64,000 nt of DNA from Actinocatenispora rupis (GCF_016861975.1 NZ_BOMB01000004.1:244388-308387), one strand, 5' to 3'; shown: positions 44,273-53,259, counted from the first letter of the stretch. Notes: generated by a model not told the origin, from the letters alone. Numbers and translations: made by a program.

Positions 44273-44896
44273 TCAACGGGTTTCGGTTGTGAGCCAGGTG
44301 TCGATGGCCGCTGTCAAGGGGGCGCGGCCGCGGTAGAGGTGGCCGGTCATGCCGACGTCTTGTGCGGCGCGGACGTTCTCGTCACGGTCGTCGACGAACA
44401 GGAAGTCGCCGGGGTGTGCGTCCATCGCGGTGACGCAGTGGCGGAAGGCCGCCGGGTCCGGTTTGGCGAGGTGGATCTTCCCGGAAAGGGCGACGAGATC
44501 CAGGTGGCGGAGCCAGGGTTGGGCGGTGAGGAACGCGTCGGCGTGGTCGGCGGGAATGTTGGACAGTACGGCGATTGCGGCGCGGTCGCGGAGGGACCGC
44601 ACGTAGCTGACCATGGTGTCGTCGACGCGGGACCAACTGTCGATGTCGGTCCGGCGCAGGTGTTCGATGGTGTCGGCGTCGACGGGCCGGGACAGCCGGT
44701 GCAGCACGGCTTTCCAGTACTCGTCGGCGCGGAGCCGCGCGGCGTCGTAGGCGGGGCGAAGCGCCCAGTACGCCTCGGTGAACGCGGCGGTGGGTGTGTT
44801 GCAGTGGGCCGCCATGCGGGGCAGGGCGTCCGGGCGTTGGTGAAGTGCGATGACGCCGTAGAGGTCGAACAGGGCGATCGGCCGGTGGGTGCGCAC
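44273..44896 (-). CDS. HAD-family hydrolase, atypical first motif
   Basis: 207 aa HAD subfamily IA. Motif I is ALFDLYGVI: the nucleophile Asp is present but the usual second Asp (D-x-D) is Tyr. Motif II is VLSNIPADHA, the motif III lysine is in LAKPDPAAF and motif IV is FLFVDDRDENVRAA. The helical cap occupies about residues 15-85. Missing the acid/base Asp, it may be a phosphonatase/dehalogenase-like variant or slow phosphatase. Downstream of an LLM gene on the same strand, 34 bases away. Confidence 0.9.
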   Translation of the reverse strand: MRTHRPIALFDLYGVIALHQRPDALPRMAAHCNTPTAAFTEAYWALRPAYDAARLRADEYWKAVLHRLSRPVDADTIEHLRRTDIDSWSRVDDTMVSYVRSLRDRAAIAVLSNIPADHADAFLTAQPWLRHLDLVALSGKIHLAKPDPAAFRHCVTAMDAHPGDFLFVDDRDENVRAAQDVGMTGHLYRGRAPLTAAIDTWLTTETR

Positions 44897-44930
44897 GAGC
44901 GTTCCAGAGGGTTGTGGTGGCGGGTCGGTG

Positions 44931-45971
44931 TCACCGGCCGTCGAGTACGCGGGCGAGCGAGTCGAGACGCGCCAACGGGTCGGGGCCGCCGGGGACGAGC
45001 ACGACGCTGGTCGCGCCGGCCGAGTGGCGTGCGGCGATCGCGGCGCGCGCCTGTTCGGGGGTGCCGGTGATGGTCAGCGCGCGTACCCACGCGGCGGGCA
45101 TCGTACGGGCGAACTGCTGGCTGTCGGCGCTGGCGGCATGGTGGGCACGCAGCTGCGCGGCGAACGGCAAGGGGTCGATGTGCGCGGCCCAGTCGGGTTG
45201 GCCGATGGCGGCGAGCCCGGCGCGGACCTGGTCCACCGCGATGTCCGGGTCGTCGTCGACCGCGGCGGCGTCGTAGGTGACCACGACCGGATCGGCCGTC
45301 TCGGAGGTGTGGTTCAGGTGTCGCAGCGAGGCGGTGACGTAGGCGGGGGCGGCGGGTTCGGCCAGCAGCAGCCCGTCGGCGACCTCGCCCGCGGCAGCCT
45401 GCGAGCGAGGGCCGCGCACCCCGAGGATCACCGGCGGAACGACCTCAGGCGTCTCGGTGATGACGACGCCTTCGCAGCGCACGTACCGGCCTGCCGCCGG
45501 TCCGGGTTCGCCACGCAGCAGCAGGCGCAGCGCGGTGACGTACTCGGTGATCAGCGTCAAGGGGCTGGTCGGCCACGCGCCGGCCTGGCGCATCCAGTCG
45601 GGCATGCCGTGCCCGATCCCGGCGATCAGCCGGCCGGGGAACAGTTGCGCGAGCGTCGCCAGTTCCATCGCGGCGAAACACACGTTGCGGGCACCGGCCG
45701 GCAGGATGCCCACCCCGACCGTGATTCCGGTGGTACTGGCCAGGACCGGGCCGGCCTGGGCGAGTCCGCCCCGCCAGCCGAGGTCCTCCACGACCCAGAT
45801 CTGGTCGAACCCCAGCTGTTCGGCCCGGCGGGCGAAGGGCAGGACGTCCCGGACGGGCAGGTCGCGGGGAAGCATGACGCCGACATCGCCCCGGGCGCGG
45901 CGGTTCGCCGTCTCCGGCACGGGTGTCGACGGGTGGACCGCCGGGTCTGCGGGTCGAGGTTCGCGTCCCAT
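44931..45971 (-). CDS. LLM-class F420/flavin-dependent oxidoreductase
   Basis: About 346 aa luciferase-family protein: VGVMLPRDLPVRDVLPFARRAEQLGFDQIWVVED (in parts, residues about 30-63), LATLAQLFPGRLIAGIGHG and ITGTPEQARAAIAARHSAGATSVVLVPGG. The latter pattern is common in F420-dependent members. Start 45971 is uncertain because no clear ribosome site precedes it. It is divergent from a DeoR regulator at 46060 with a strong palindrome between. Confidence 0.9.
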   Translation of the reverse strand: MGREPRPADPAVHPSTPVPETANRRARGDVGVMLPRDLPVRDVLPFARRAEQLGFDQIWVVEDLGWRGGLAQAGPVLASTTGITVGVGILPAGARNVCFAAMELATLAQLFPGRLIAGIGHGMPDWMRQAGAWPTSPLTLITEYVTALRLLLRGEPGPAAGRYVRCEGVVITETPEVVPPVILGVRGPRSQAAAGEVADGLLLAEPAAPAYVTASLRHLNHTSETADPVVVTYDAAAVDDDPDIAVDQVRAGLAAIGQPDWAAHIDPLPFAAQLRAHHAASADSQQFARTMPAAWVRALTITGTPEQARAAIAARHSAGATSVVLVPGGPDPLARLDSLARVLDGR

Positions 45972-46016
45972 GACCCGACGGTAACAAACAGACCTCGTGT
46001 TCTCTAGGACGATCTT

Positions 46017-46035
46017 CGAACATCTTGCATGTTCG
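46017..46035. promoter_or_regulatory. Palindromic operator between LLM and DeoR genes
   Basis: CGAACAT-CTTGC-ATGTTCG: perfect 7-bp arms with a 5-base centre. It lies 25 bases before the DeoR start and 46 bases before the divergent LLM start, in good position for control of both. Confidence 0.75.
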
Positions 46036-46059
46036 TTTCGGCTGGTGTTGGATCGTGGG

Positions 46060-46821
46060 ATGCGCAACGCCGACCGGCACCGCCTGATCGCCAGGACCGT
46101 CAACGAGTCCGGCAGTGTCACGGTCCCGGAACTCGCCGCACTCACCGGCGCCTCGGACATGACCATCCGCCGCGACCTGGACACCCTGGCCGCACAGGGC
46201 GTCCTCGAACGCGTCCGCGGCGGAGCCCGCACCCTGCTCCTGCGCGGCGAGGAACCACCGTTCGCACTGCGCGCCGGGGACGCCGTCGACGCGAAACGCC
46301 GCATCGCCGCCGAGGTCGCCGGCCTCATCGTCGACGGGGAAACGGTCCTGCTCGACAGCGGCACCACCTGCCTGGAAGTCGCCCGCCTGCTGCACGGCCG
46401 ACCCGTCACCGTGATGCCCCTGTCGCTCCAGGCCATCCACCTGCTCGGCGACTCCCCCGGCGCCACCACGCTGCTGGTGCCTGGCGGGCAGCCCCGGGCG
46501 GCGGAAGGCGCCCTGGTCGGGCCCCTGGCCCTCACCTCCATCCAGGCGTTGCGCTTCGACACCGCGGTCATCGGCTGCTGCGGCCTCACTGCAGCCGACG
46601 GCATCACCGCGTACGACCTCGACGACGCCGCCGTGAAGAAGACCGCCGTCGCCGCCGCCCGCCGTACCATCGCCGCCGCCGACGGCAGCAAGGTCGGCCA
46701 CACCGCCCGCGCCCACGTCGGGCCTACCACCCTCATCCACACCCTCGTCACCGACACCGCCGCCCGTACCGACGAGGTCACCGCGATCGAAGCCGCCGGC
46801 ACCGTCGTCACCACCACCTGA
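46060..46821 (+). CDS. DeoR-family regulator
   Basis: 253 aa. The HTH VTVPELAALTGASDMTIRRDLDTLAAQGVLERVRGGA is in the expected place (residues about 20-56, quoted in overlapping parts: VTVPELAALTGASD, MTIRRDLDTLAAQ). The sugar-phosphate sensor domain has DSGTTCLEVARLL and DTAVIGCCGLTAADG. The inducer is probably a phosphorylated sugar. It adjoins no sugar operon but is divergent from the LLM/HAD pair, which it likely controls through the palindrome. Confidence 0.92.
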   Translation: MRNADRHRLIARTVNESGSVTVPELAALTGASDMTIRRDLDTLAAQGVLERVRGGARTLLLRGEEPPFALRAGDAVDAKRRIAAEVAGLIVDGETVLLDSGTTCLEVARLLHGRPVTVMPLSLQAIHLLGDSPGATTLLVPGGQPRAAEGALVGPLALTSIQALRFDTAVIGCCGLTAADGITAYDLDDAAVKKTAVAAARRTIAAADGSKVGHTARAHVGPTTLIHTLVTDTAARTDEVTAIEAAGTVVTTT

Positions 46822-47006
46822 CGGTGGCGGCGTCGCTGCGAACGGCCACGCGGCAGCGCACGTACCCTGTGGAGGGGTCTTCCGCGAACGCGCACCGTAC
46901 CTGGCTTCCTGTCACGAGCACGAACGGTGGCAGAACCAGCCACTGGGCCCGGTCGCGGGGGCGGTGAAAACCCGGGCCCGGTTACTCCCGAGTCCAGGCG
47001 GCGATC

Positions 47007-47528
47007 ATGGTCAACGCGATCCATACGATCGGGCACTCGAACCGAACGTTCGACGACGTGCTCGACATGTTGCGCAGCAACGACATTACCGACCTGGTCG
47101 ACGTGCGCTCGTTCCCGTCGTCTCGCACGTTCCCGCAATGGAACCAGCGCGCGATCATCGAGGCACTCCCCCACGACATCGCGTACCACTGGATTCCGAC
47201 CCTGGGCGGGCGGCGCCACACGCCGGCCGGGACGCCCACCGTGAACGGCGGATGGAAGGTCAAGGCCTTCCGGGACTACGCCGACCACATGTCCAGTTCC
47301 GAGTTCTACCAAGGCTTGCACGAGGTTCTGCACCTCGCCGAGGACCGCCGCCCGGCGATCATGTGCAGCGAAGCGGTGCCGTGGCGCTGCCATCGCAGAC
47401 TGATCGCCGACGCGCTGATCGTCGCTGGCGCCGAGGTCCTGCACATCATGTCGGCGACGGCCACGAAACCCGCCACGCTGAACACCAACGCGCGCGTCCA
47501 GGACGGGCGCATCACCTATCCCCCATGA
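47007..47528 (+). CDS. DUF488-domain protein
   Basis: 173 aa. HTIGHSNRTFDDVLDMLR and DLVDVRSFPSSRTFPQWN are the DUF488 start, and CSEAVPWRCHRRLIADAL near residue 125 is its conserved C-x6-C-H-R segment. Function of the family is not established. The ATG follows GGCGATC, a weak site. Confidence 0.92.
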   Translation: MVNAIHTIGHSNRTFDDVLDMLRSNDITDLVDVRSFPSSRTFPQWNQRAIIEALPHDIAYHWIPTLGGRRHTPAGTPTVNGGWKVKAFRDYADHMSSSEFYQGLHEVLHLAEDRRPAIMCSEAVPWRCHRRLIADALIVAGAEVLHIMSATATKPATLNTNARVQDGRITYPP

Positions 47529-48096
47529 GTCTCGTCGTTTCCCTGCACCCGTTGCCTCTCGTACGGTGCCGGCCAGGCACTCCGCGTTCGGCGCTCGGCC
47601 GGGTGATCGGCGGATGCGCTCGTCGACGGTGCGGTGGACCGAACACAGCAAGCCGTGGATCCGTTGACGTACCAAGAGATTCGATGAACTCGCCGGCGAG
47701 GATGAGCGGGCCCGACGGGGGCCCACGTGACACCCGGGCGGTTCAGCGGGTGGCGGGCGTCGCCCTGGGGGTGACGATGGCGAAGGCGGGTACCGGCTGG
47801 TCGAGAACGCCCAGCAGCGAGTCCAGGACACCGATGTCGCCGTGGTGCCACCGAACCCCGCCCCCGTCGACCAGAGCACCCAACTGTCCGCAGCCGTCGC
47901 CGCCGAGCTCGCGCCACGTCGCTGTCGGGAAGGGCGTGTCGCCGGCAGCGAGTTCACTGCGTGCCCGCGCTTCCCACTGTGTGGCGCCGAGGACAGCGAG
48001 CGGCGCGATGCCCGTCGAGGTACCGGATCTTGGTCGGCTCCTGCGTTACTGGGGGCCGCACATCCCGTCCAGCCGCTCAGGGTAGCTGGTGGTGGG
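47529..48096. other. Gene-poor stretch, possible decayed gene on the minus strand
   Basis: A minus frame from about 48010 to 47742 reads APLAVLGATQWEARARSELA, then LGALVDGGGVRWHHGDIGVL and ends in a TGA after TPRATPATR. It looks protein-like but has no start codon with a ribosome site and stops upstream in that frame. I cannot name it. No RNA or repeat is visible. Confidence 0.35.
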
Positions 48097-48678
48097 TCAG
48101 GCGTGGCGCTGCCGCCGGAGGGAGGGCCACAGCAGCCGCGACGCAGTACGCGAATCCTCGGTGGCGCGCAGTTCGACCAGGTCGGGGTAGCGGGTTCGCA
48201 GGTCCTTCTCCAGCCGGGTCTGCAAGGTGACGCCGGAGGCGGGGCAGTGTGCACAGGTACCCGCCATGCGCACCTCGGCATGGTGGTTGTGGACGGACAC
48301 GATGGTCACCGTCCCGCCGTGCGAACGGATGTAGTCACCGGCCGGGCCGTCGATGACGTCCCGCAGCGCGCCCCGCAGGAGGTCATCGTCGTTGATCACG
48401 TCGGCTGACCGCCACTGGTCCGGCTGCCGCAGCGCGGCGGCGAGCGCGTCGCGTACGGCGCCGCCGGCGCGGGCCCAGTCGTATCCGTCGGCGAGCCGGA
48501 TCAGCACCGCGCGCGTCTCGACCTCGATGGCGGCGACCAGACCGTCGCGTACCAGCGCCGCGAGCGCGTCCGGTGGCTCGGTGACACGGCCGTGGAGGGG
48601 CAGCGTGCCGGCGGGGATCACCCAGCGGAGCACCTGCGGGTCGGGCGTGGCCTCGGGGTGCATCGGTATCTCGGTCAT
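48097..48678 (-). CDS. Nfu-type iron-sulfur cluster scaffold (NifU-like)
   Basis: 193 aa. Residues 1-85 are an Nfu N-terminal domain (MHPEATPDPQVLRWVIPAG). The C-terminal NifU domain (about 110-180) has IRSHGGTVTIVSVHNHHAEV and AGTCAHCPASGVTL, whose C-x-x-C binds the [4Fe-4S] cluster to be transferred. Start 48678 is inferred from the Nfu N-terminus. The same frame continues upstream without a stop into a feoB fragment, so a longer fusion protein could be made. Confidence 0.85.
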   Translation of the reverse strand: MTEIPMHPEATPDPQVLRWVIPAGTLPLHGRVTEPPDALAALVRDGLVAAIEVETRAVLIRLADGYDWARAGGAVRDALAAALRQPDQWRSADVINDDDLLRGALRDVIDGPAGDYIRSHGGTVTIVSVHNHHAEVRMAGTCAHCPASGVTLQTRLEKDLRTRYPDLVELRATEDSRTASRLLWPSLRRQRHA

Positions 48679-48684
48679 GTCAGC

Positions 48685-49434
48685 GCACCTGAACAGCCGC
48701 TCGCCCTGGTGCGGGCCACTGGTGTAGGTCATCGTCTTCAGGGTTTTGGCCGGCTGGTCCGGGTTCTCGGCGGCGGCGACCTGGCCGAGCGTGGCGACGA
48801 ACACCTCGCGGGCGGACAGCGAGGCGAGGACCCCGACGTTGATGCGCCAGTCGAAGCCGAGCGGCGCGAAGACCGGTTCGATGGCGCGGCCCACATCGGC
48901 GGCGTAGCTGTGGTCGACGACGTACGCGGTCACGGCGGTCTTGTCGGCGGGGTTGACGCCCGCGTCGCGCAGCTGTGCGGTACTCGGCATGGGCAGGTTC
49001 AGCAGCAGCCAGAGAGCAACGGTGACCACCAGGATGATCCGGCCGACCTTGCGCAGGAATCCCTTGCAGGAGTCCCAGACCGCGCCGACCACCGTCCGCA
49101 GGCGCGGCATCCGGTACGAGGGCATCTCCATGTAGAACGGCAGCAGTGGGGCGCCGCGACTGCCGATCTTCTTGAACACCCAGGCCGTGGCCATCGCGGA
49201 AACGGCGCCGCCCAGGTACAGCGCGAACATCACCACGCCCTGTGCGCCGATCGGGCCGACGCGGGTGTCCGGGCTGACCAATACGCTGATCAGCAGGACG
49301 TACACGGTCAGCCGCGCCGAGCAGGTCATCAGCGGCGCACCCATCATGGTCGCGAACCGGTCCCGCGCGGACGGCAGCGACCGGGTCGCCATGATGCCCG
49401 GGATGGCGCAGGCCAACGAGGACAGCAGAGCGTG
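48685..49434 (-). pseudogene. feoB: feoB fragment fused in frame to nfu
   Basis: Coding sequence for the FeoB membrane channel region: LSSLACAIPGIMATRSLPSARDR, MMGAPLMTCSARLTVYVLL, GVVMFALYLGGAVSAMA, LLPFYMEMPSYRMP and SLSAREVFVATLGQVAAAENP (quoted in parts). The GTPase domain and first helices are missing at the 5' side and the last helices at the 3' side. The frame passes straight through LFRCAD into the nfu start. The frame itself is intact, so it is a deletion product. Ferrous-iron transport is not expected without the G domain. Confidence 0.85.
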
Positions 49435-49745
49435 CGTTCCTGCCCAGCCCACACGCCAGACTCGCCGGACCCACCTTCCAAGAATGGCTCGACACCAGGG
49501 CTGAACCGGCCGTATCGCACCGCCGTGTCCTTGTTCTCGACCCACCACCACCTGGAGCGTCGGGAACAGGGACGTCCTCCGCGCGACCCATCGGAAACCC
49601 GCATCGTTCCCTCCGGGCCACGCGCGGCCTGACCCGCTGGGGCGCTTCGGAAAGAAGTCTCGTGCCCGTCACCACCGTCCGACCCGACGACCGCACTCGT
49701 CCTGATCGACCGGCACAACCTCATGGTCGACCGGCGTTCCACCAG

Positions 49746-50187
49746 TCAGGTCTTCCTCGCCTGGGGCGCCGGCGGCGCCCCTTGGATTGGCCGGAGGACG
49801 GCAACGTATACCGCTCTGGTCGCCAGCGGGAAGCGGCTGAACAGCGCGATGCCGTACGCGGTGCCGGCGCAGATGGTGGGGTCGCCGGCCGGCAGCATCG
49901 GCTCGAACCGGGCGACGTTCAGCGGGTCCTGCAGCCAGCCCATCTGCTGTAACTGGTCGATCATCGCGTCGTACTGGCTGTGGCAATCTCGTGGACCGAG
50001 ACGAAGTCCGGGCTGCGGTAGCTGATGGAGCCCCGTATCGCCTCGATGATCCGATCCGTCGTCGAGCCCAGGTGGTAGGCGTGCCCGGCGATGTTCCAGT
50101 GCCAGATCCGGTACGACACGGTGGTCGCGGCGCTGGCCCGGTGCGCGGGGACCAGCCACGGCCGGACCGCCGCCGCCACCAGCGGGC
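49746..50187 (-). pseudogene. Decayed endonuclease/exonuclease/phosphatase-family gene
   Basis: The frame VSYRIWHWNIAGHAYHLGST then SPDFVSVHEI is the start of a secreted EEP (DNase-I-like) protein. A one-base deletion at about 49989 shifts the frame, after which CHSQYDAMIDQLQQMGW and AYGIALFSRFPLATRAVYVAVL continue in another frame. The 3' part is missing. An upstream LVAAAVRPWLVPAHRASA looks like the remains of a signal peptide. Confidence 0.75.
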
Positions 50188-51039
50188 TCAAGGAGAGGGG
50201 CGGCGCAGGATGAGGTGCGCCAGCTGGGCGAGCTGCCGGTACGGGTCCATGGCGCCGAGCCGCTCTTCGACGTCGAGCAGTGCTTCCCACTCGGCCGGTT
50301 CCGTCGGCGGCGCCGGGTCCAGCTCGGCCATGTCGACGGCGATGCGCACGCCGTACCACCGTTCGAGTTCGAGGCCGGCCGCGTCGGCCTGTGCGACCAG
50401 GCCCTCGACCGTGTCGGCTCGGGCCGGGCTGCCGATCTCGTTGACGTACCGCATGTCGCGATGCTCGGCACCGGCCGCCTCGTACTCTGCGAAAGCCGCG
50501 GCCGCGGCCTGCCAGTCCTGCCGGGCCGCGGGACGCCACAACGCGGAGGTCGCCGTCCGGGCCGCCACGGCCAGGAAGCCGCCCGGAGCGACGTGGGCGG
50601 CGAGCTCGGCTATCACGGGTTCGCTGGCCGGCACGTACATCAGCACCCCGAGCAGCAGTACGGCATCGAAACGCCGGCGCTGGACGACGGCGTCGAGCCG
50701 GCCGAGCACACCGTCGGCCAAGGTCACCCGGTCGCGTACCGCGGACGGCTCTGCGGCGAGCGCCGCGGTGAACGCCCCGCGCATCTCGCCATCCGGCTCG
50801 ACGGCCACGACGTGATGACCGGACCGAGCGAGCCGGATCGACTGCGTACCCTGCCCCGCGCCGACGTCCAGGATCGACTGCGGAGTCGCCGCCAGGTGTC
50901 GGTCGAGTTGGCGGCTGACCATCTCCTGCCGGACGGCGGTGCGCACGTGCCCCATGCGATCAAGCCATTCCCCGCGTGCGGGAGCGAACGTTCCGTTCCG
51001 AGCGTCGTCGTCCGCCGCGGGAGCGGGGATTCTCGTCAC
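50188..51039 (-). CDS. Class I SAM-dependent methyltransferase
   Basis: About 283 aa. Motif I is ILDVGAGQGTQSIRLA, then VVAVEPDGEM (motif II acid) and FDAVLLLGVLMYVPASEPV (motif IV). The central Rossmann domain spans about residues 45-165 and a helical C-terminal part may bind substrate. Start GTG 51039 is a guess, supported by TAGTGT (a -10-like box) about 11 bases upstream and no Shine-Dalgarno; the reading frame stays open further upstream into the IS. Substrate unknown. Confidence 0.87.
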   Translation of the reverse strand: MTRIPAPAADDDARNGTFAPARGEWLDRMGHVRTAVRQEMVSRQLDRHLAATPQSILDVGAGQGTQSIRLARSGHHVVAVEPDGEMRGAFTAALAAEPSAVRDRVTLADGVLGRLDAVVQRRRFDAVLLLGVLMYVPASEPVIAELAAHVAPGGFLAVAARTATSALWRPAARQDWQAAAAAFAEYEAAGAEHRDMRYVNEIGSPARADTVEGLVAQADAAGLELERWYGVRIAVDMAELDPAPPTEPAEWEALLDVEERLGAMDPYRQLAQLAHLILRRPSP

Positions 51040-51286
51040 GGCGCGCGACACTAGCACGAACCCGGGCGGAGCCGCCGCACCATGTCCCGGCGATACCCGG
51101 GGCGCCGCTCGGACCACCGGGCCTGCCAGGAACTTGTGGTGCGCCGCCGAGATGCTCTTGCGCATGCGTGCACGGCGGTAACGCCACCCGCCCACGCCTG
51201 AGCCCTCATAGCACCCTGCAATCCGGACACGCGAGAGTTCCCCACGGGACTGCCAAAGTTTGGTTGGCACTCGGGGTTGTGTGGTG

Positions 51287-52166
51287 TCAGGCCGCGTGTG
51301 CGGTGGTGTAGATGGGATCGGGGTGAGCCGGCCGAGGCGGGCTTGGCGGCGCCGGCGGTGGTAGGTGGCTTCGATCCAGGTCACGATCGCCAGGCGCAGC
51401 TGGTGGCGGGTGGCCCAGCGGCGACGGTTGAGCACGTTCTTCTGCGGCAGGGCGAAGAACGACTCCATCGCGGCGTTGTCGCCGCAGGCGCCGACCCGTC
51501 CCATCGACCCGGTCAGCCCGGCCTGGTGCAGCGTGGTGACGTATTTCCGGGACCGGAACTGGCTGCCGCGATCGGAATGCACGATCGTGCGGGCCGGACC
51601 GCGTGACGCAACCGCGTGTCTGAGCGCGTCCACGGCCAGTTGTGAGGTCATCCGCGAGTCGATGGAGTAGCCGACGATCCGGTTGGACCACGGGTCCTTG
51701 ATCGCGCACAGATACAACTTGCCTTCGGCGGTGGGATGTTCGGTGATGTCGGTCAGCCACACTGTGTTCGCCGCGGGTGCGGTGAAGTCGCGTCCGCCGC
51801 CCGGATGCTTGAGCAGATCGTCATGCACCGGCGGCCCCGGCCTACGGTTCAGACCCTGCTTGCGGGCGTGGGCCGAGAAGATCCGCTGGTCGCGACACAG
51901 CCGCCAGACCCGGTTGTCGGAAGCGTGGTGGCCGGCGGCGCGTAGTTCGTCGGCGACCAGCCGGTAGCCGAACTCCGGATCGTCGGCGTGCGCATCGATC
52001 GCCGCGTTGGTCAGGTACGCATCCTGACGGTCACGCTGGCTGACCGGGCTGCGCGTCCAGGCGTGGTAGGCCTGCCGGGAGAAGCCAGCACCCGACACGT
52101 CACCGCGACCGGCACCCGCACGGGTGCGTCGGCCGCGGCCAGGTCACGGACAAGCAGGTACATCAT
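51287..52166 (-). pseudogene. IS3 orfB transposase, frameshifted
   Basis: DDE transposase of the IS3 group. It begins MYLLVRDLAAADAPV, loses a base at about 52085 (TCRVL then GFSRQAYHAW in another frame), then reads ANTVWLTDITEHPTAEGKLY (first Asp), IVHSDRGSQFRSRKY (second Asp) and GDNAAMESFFALPQKNVL (Glu). A second small deletion near 51310 displaces the end PIYTTAHAA. Catalytic residues survive but the frame does not. Confidence 0.85.
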
Positions 52167-52441
52167 TTGATTGATGTCCCGAGCCAGATAGGCAGCGGCC
52201 CGACGCAAGACCTCGTTCTCCTGCTCCAGCAGCCGGATCCGCTTCTTCGCCTCACGCAGCTGCTCGGACCCCTCGCGGATCACTCCCGGGACGCTGGCCG
52301 TTCTCGACGTCAGCGGCACGCAGCCAGTTGGACAGACACGACTCGGAGATCCCGAAATCCTTCGCGATCCGAGCCAACGGCGCACCGCCCTGGCGGGCGA
52401 CCGCGACCACGTTGTCGGAGGAACTCGCGGGGGTAAGGCAT
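52160..52441 (-). pseudogene. IS3 orfA, frameshifted
   Basis: The start MPYPREF is followed by a frameshift to NVVAVARQGGAPLARIAKDF and GISESCLSNWLRAADVENGQ (HTH). A one-base insertion leads to EGSEQLREAKKRIRLLEQEN and EVLRRAAAYLARDINQ, the leucine-zipper-like end. Two shifts make it non-functional. Confidence 0.8.
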
Positions 52442-52515
52442 GGGCACAGCAAACATCCTTCCAGCAAGGCCAGAAGCCTCACAGGACAGGTGTCAACCAA
52501 ACCCTGGGCAGTCCC

Positions 52516-52581
52516 GTTCGGCGTTGAGTACGAGCGTGATCCAGTCCCGGGAGCGCTCTCCACACGCGTGGAGGTGGTTCG
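52516..52581 (+). CRISPR. Solitary CRISPR repeat with one spacer, next to the IS end
   Basis: The 29 bases at 52553-52581 (GCGCTCTCCACACGCGTGG then AGGTGGTTCG) equal the repeat of the array at 60.5-61.2 kb and are identical to its repeat 7 except the last base. Exactly 32 bases (52521-52552) precede it, and before them GTTCG (52516-52520) equals the last five bases of a repeat, interrupted by the IS right end. So one spacer and one and a fraction repeats remain of an array. Confidence 0.85.
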
Positions 52582-53040
52582 TTCGCCGGCCGTCTTCGCG
52601 ATCGTGTGGGACACCGAGCACGGTCACGTCATCTACCTGCAGGCGCTGGACGGCGCCGGCGAGCACCGCAACGGGCTGGCGGTACACGCCGCCGAGTTGA
52701 TCGAGCCCCGCTGGTGGCACGACGCAGTGGTCGTGATGCCACTCGATCACGACATCCGGTGGAGCGACGGCACCGACCCGTTCGCCTACCTGTACCGGCT
52801 GACTACGGTCGAACGGCCGGCAGGCGAACACCCGCGGGGGTGTGTGGGTGGGTTGCTGCGTAGTCTGCAGCGCGACCTCGCCGACAGCATGAGTGCCGAC
52901 ACCTGGCCGCGCGACGACCCCGTCTCGGACGAGCACGGCGACAAGCAACAACTCTGCCGCGAGGCGCAACGTCAGTTGACGGCCGCGCGACACAAGCTTC
53001 ACACCGCATCACCAGCGGATCCTGCGACTACGGATCGAGC
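52582..53040 (+). pseudogene. 5'-truncated hypothetical gene after the CRISPR repeat
   Basis: The open frame directly after the repeat reads SPAVFAIVWDTEHGHVIYLQ, LDHDIRWSDGTDPFAYLYRL and further protein-like sequence, ending about 53000 in frame-unstable DNA. No start codon with a ribosome site exists after the repeat, so its 5' end was probably lost. Family unknown. Confidence 0.4.
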
Positions 53041-53259
53041 GTGCGCGACCTGGCCGTGGGCGCCACAGCGTTCGGGCTGCTCGCCGTGCTACTGCACACA
53101 TCCCGCGCCATCGCCCGGCGCCGCGGCCTGCTACCCGCCAGCAGCCGACGGCTGCCCGTCGCGGTCGCTCTCGCGTTCGCCGCGCTCACCGTGCTGCTCG
53201 TCGAGCTCGGCAGCCACCCCTGGTGGTACAACTACCCTCCCACCGCGACCGTCGGCTGA
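53041..53259 (+). CDS. Small membrane protein, 72 aa
   Basis: Two hydrophobic helices (about residues 4-20 and 38-55) separated by a basic loop with RAIARRRGLLPASSRRLP. The GTG at 53041 has only GGATCGAGC upstream. It ends 33 bases before the lipoprotein gene and could be cotranscribed with it. It may instead be the C-terminal part of the truncated gene just upstream. Confidence 0.5.
   Translation: MRDLAVGATAFGLLAVLLHTSRAIARRRGLLPASSRRLPVAVALAFAALTVLLVELGSHPWWYNYPPTATVG

Larger units (their letters stand above)
51245..52516 (-). mobile_element. Decayed IS3-family insertion sequence
   Basis: About 1270 bases with imperfect terminal inverted repeats. The left end begins CGGGACTGCC and continues with GTTTGGTTGGCAC. 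The right end, read inward, begins CGGGACTGCC and continues with GTTTGGTTGACACC. Inside are orfA and orfB remnants with several frameshifts, so it is no longer mobile alone. No target duplication is found. The right end abuts a CRISPR repeat remnant (52516-52581). Confidence 0.85.

Noticed and set aside
44931..48281. A 1116-codon minus-strand open frame
   Set aside because: Only the last 346 codons encode the LLM protein. The rest is antisense to the DeoR and DUF488 genes.
51245..52516. Functional IS3 element with programmed frameshifting
   Set aside because: Besides the normal orfA/orfB arrangement there are at least four additional frameshifts, which programmed slippage cannot explain.
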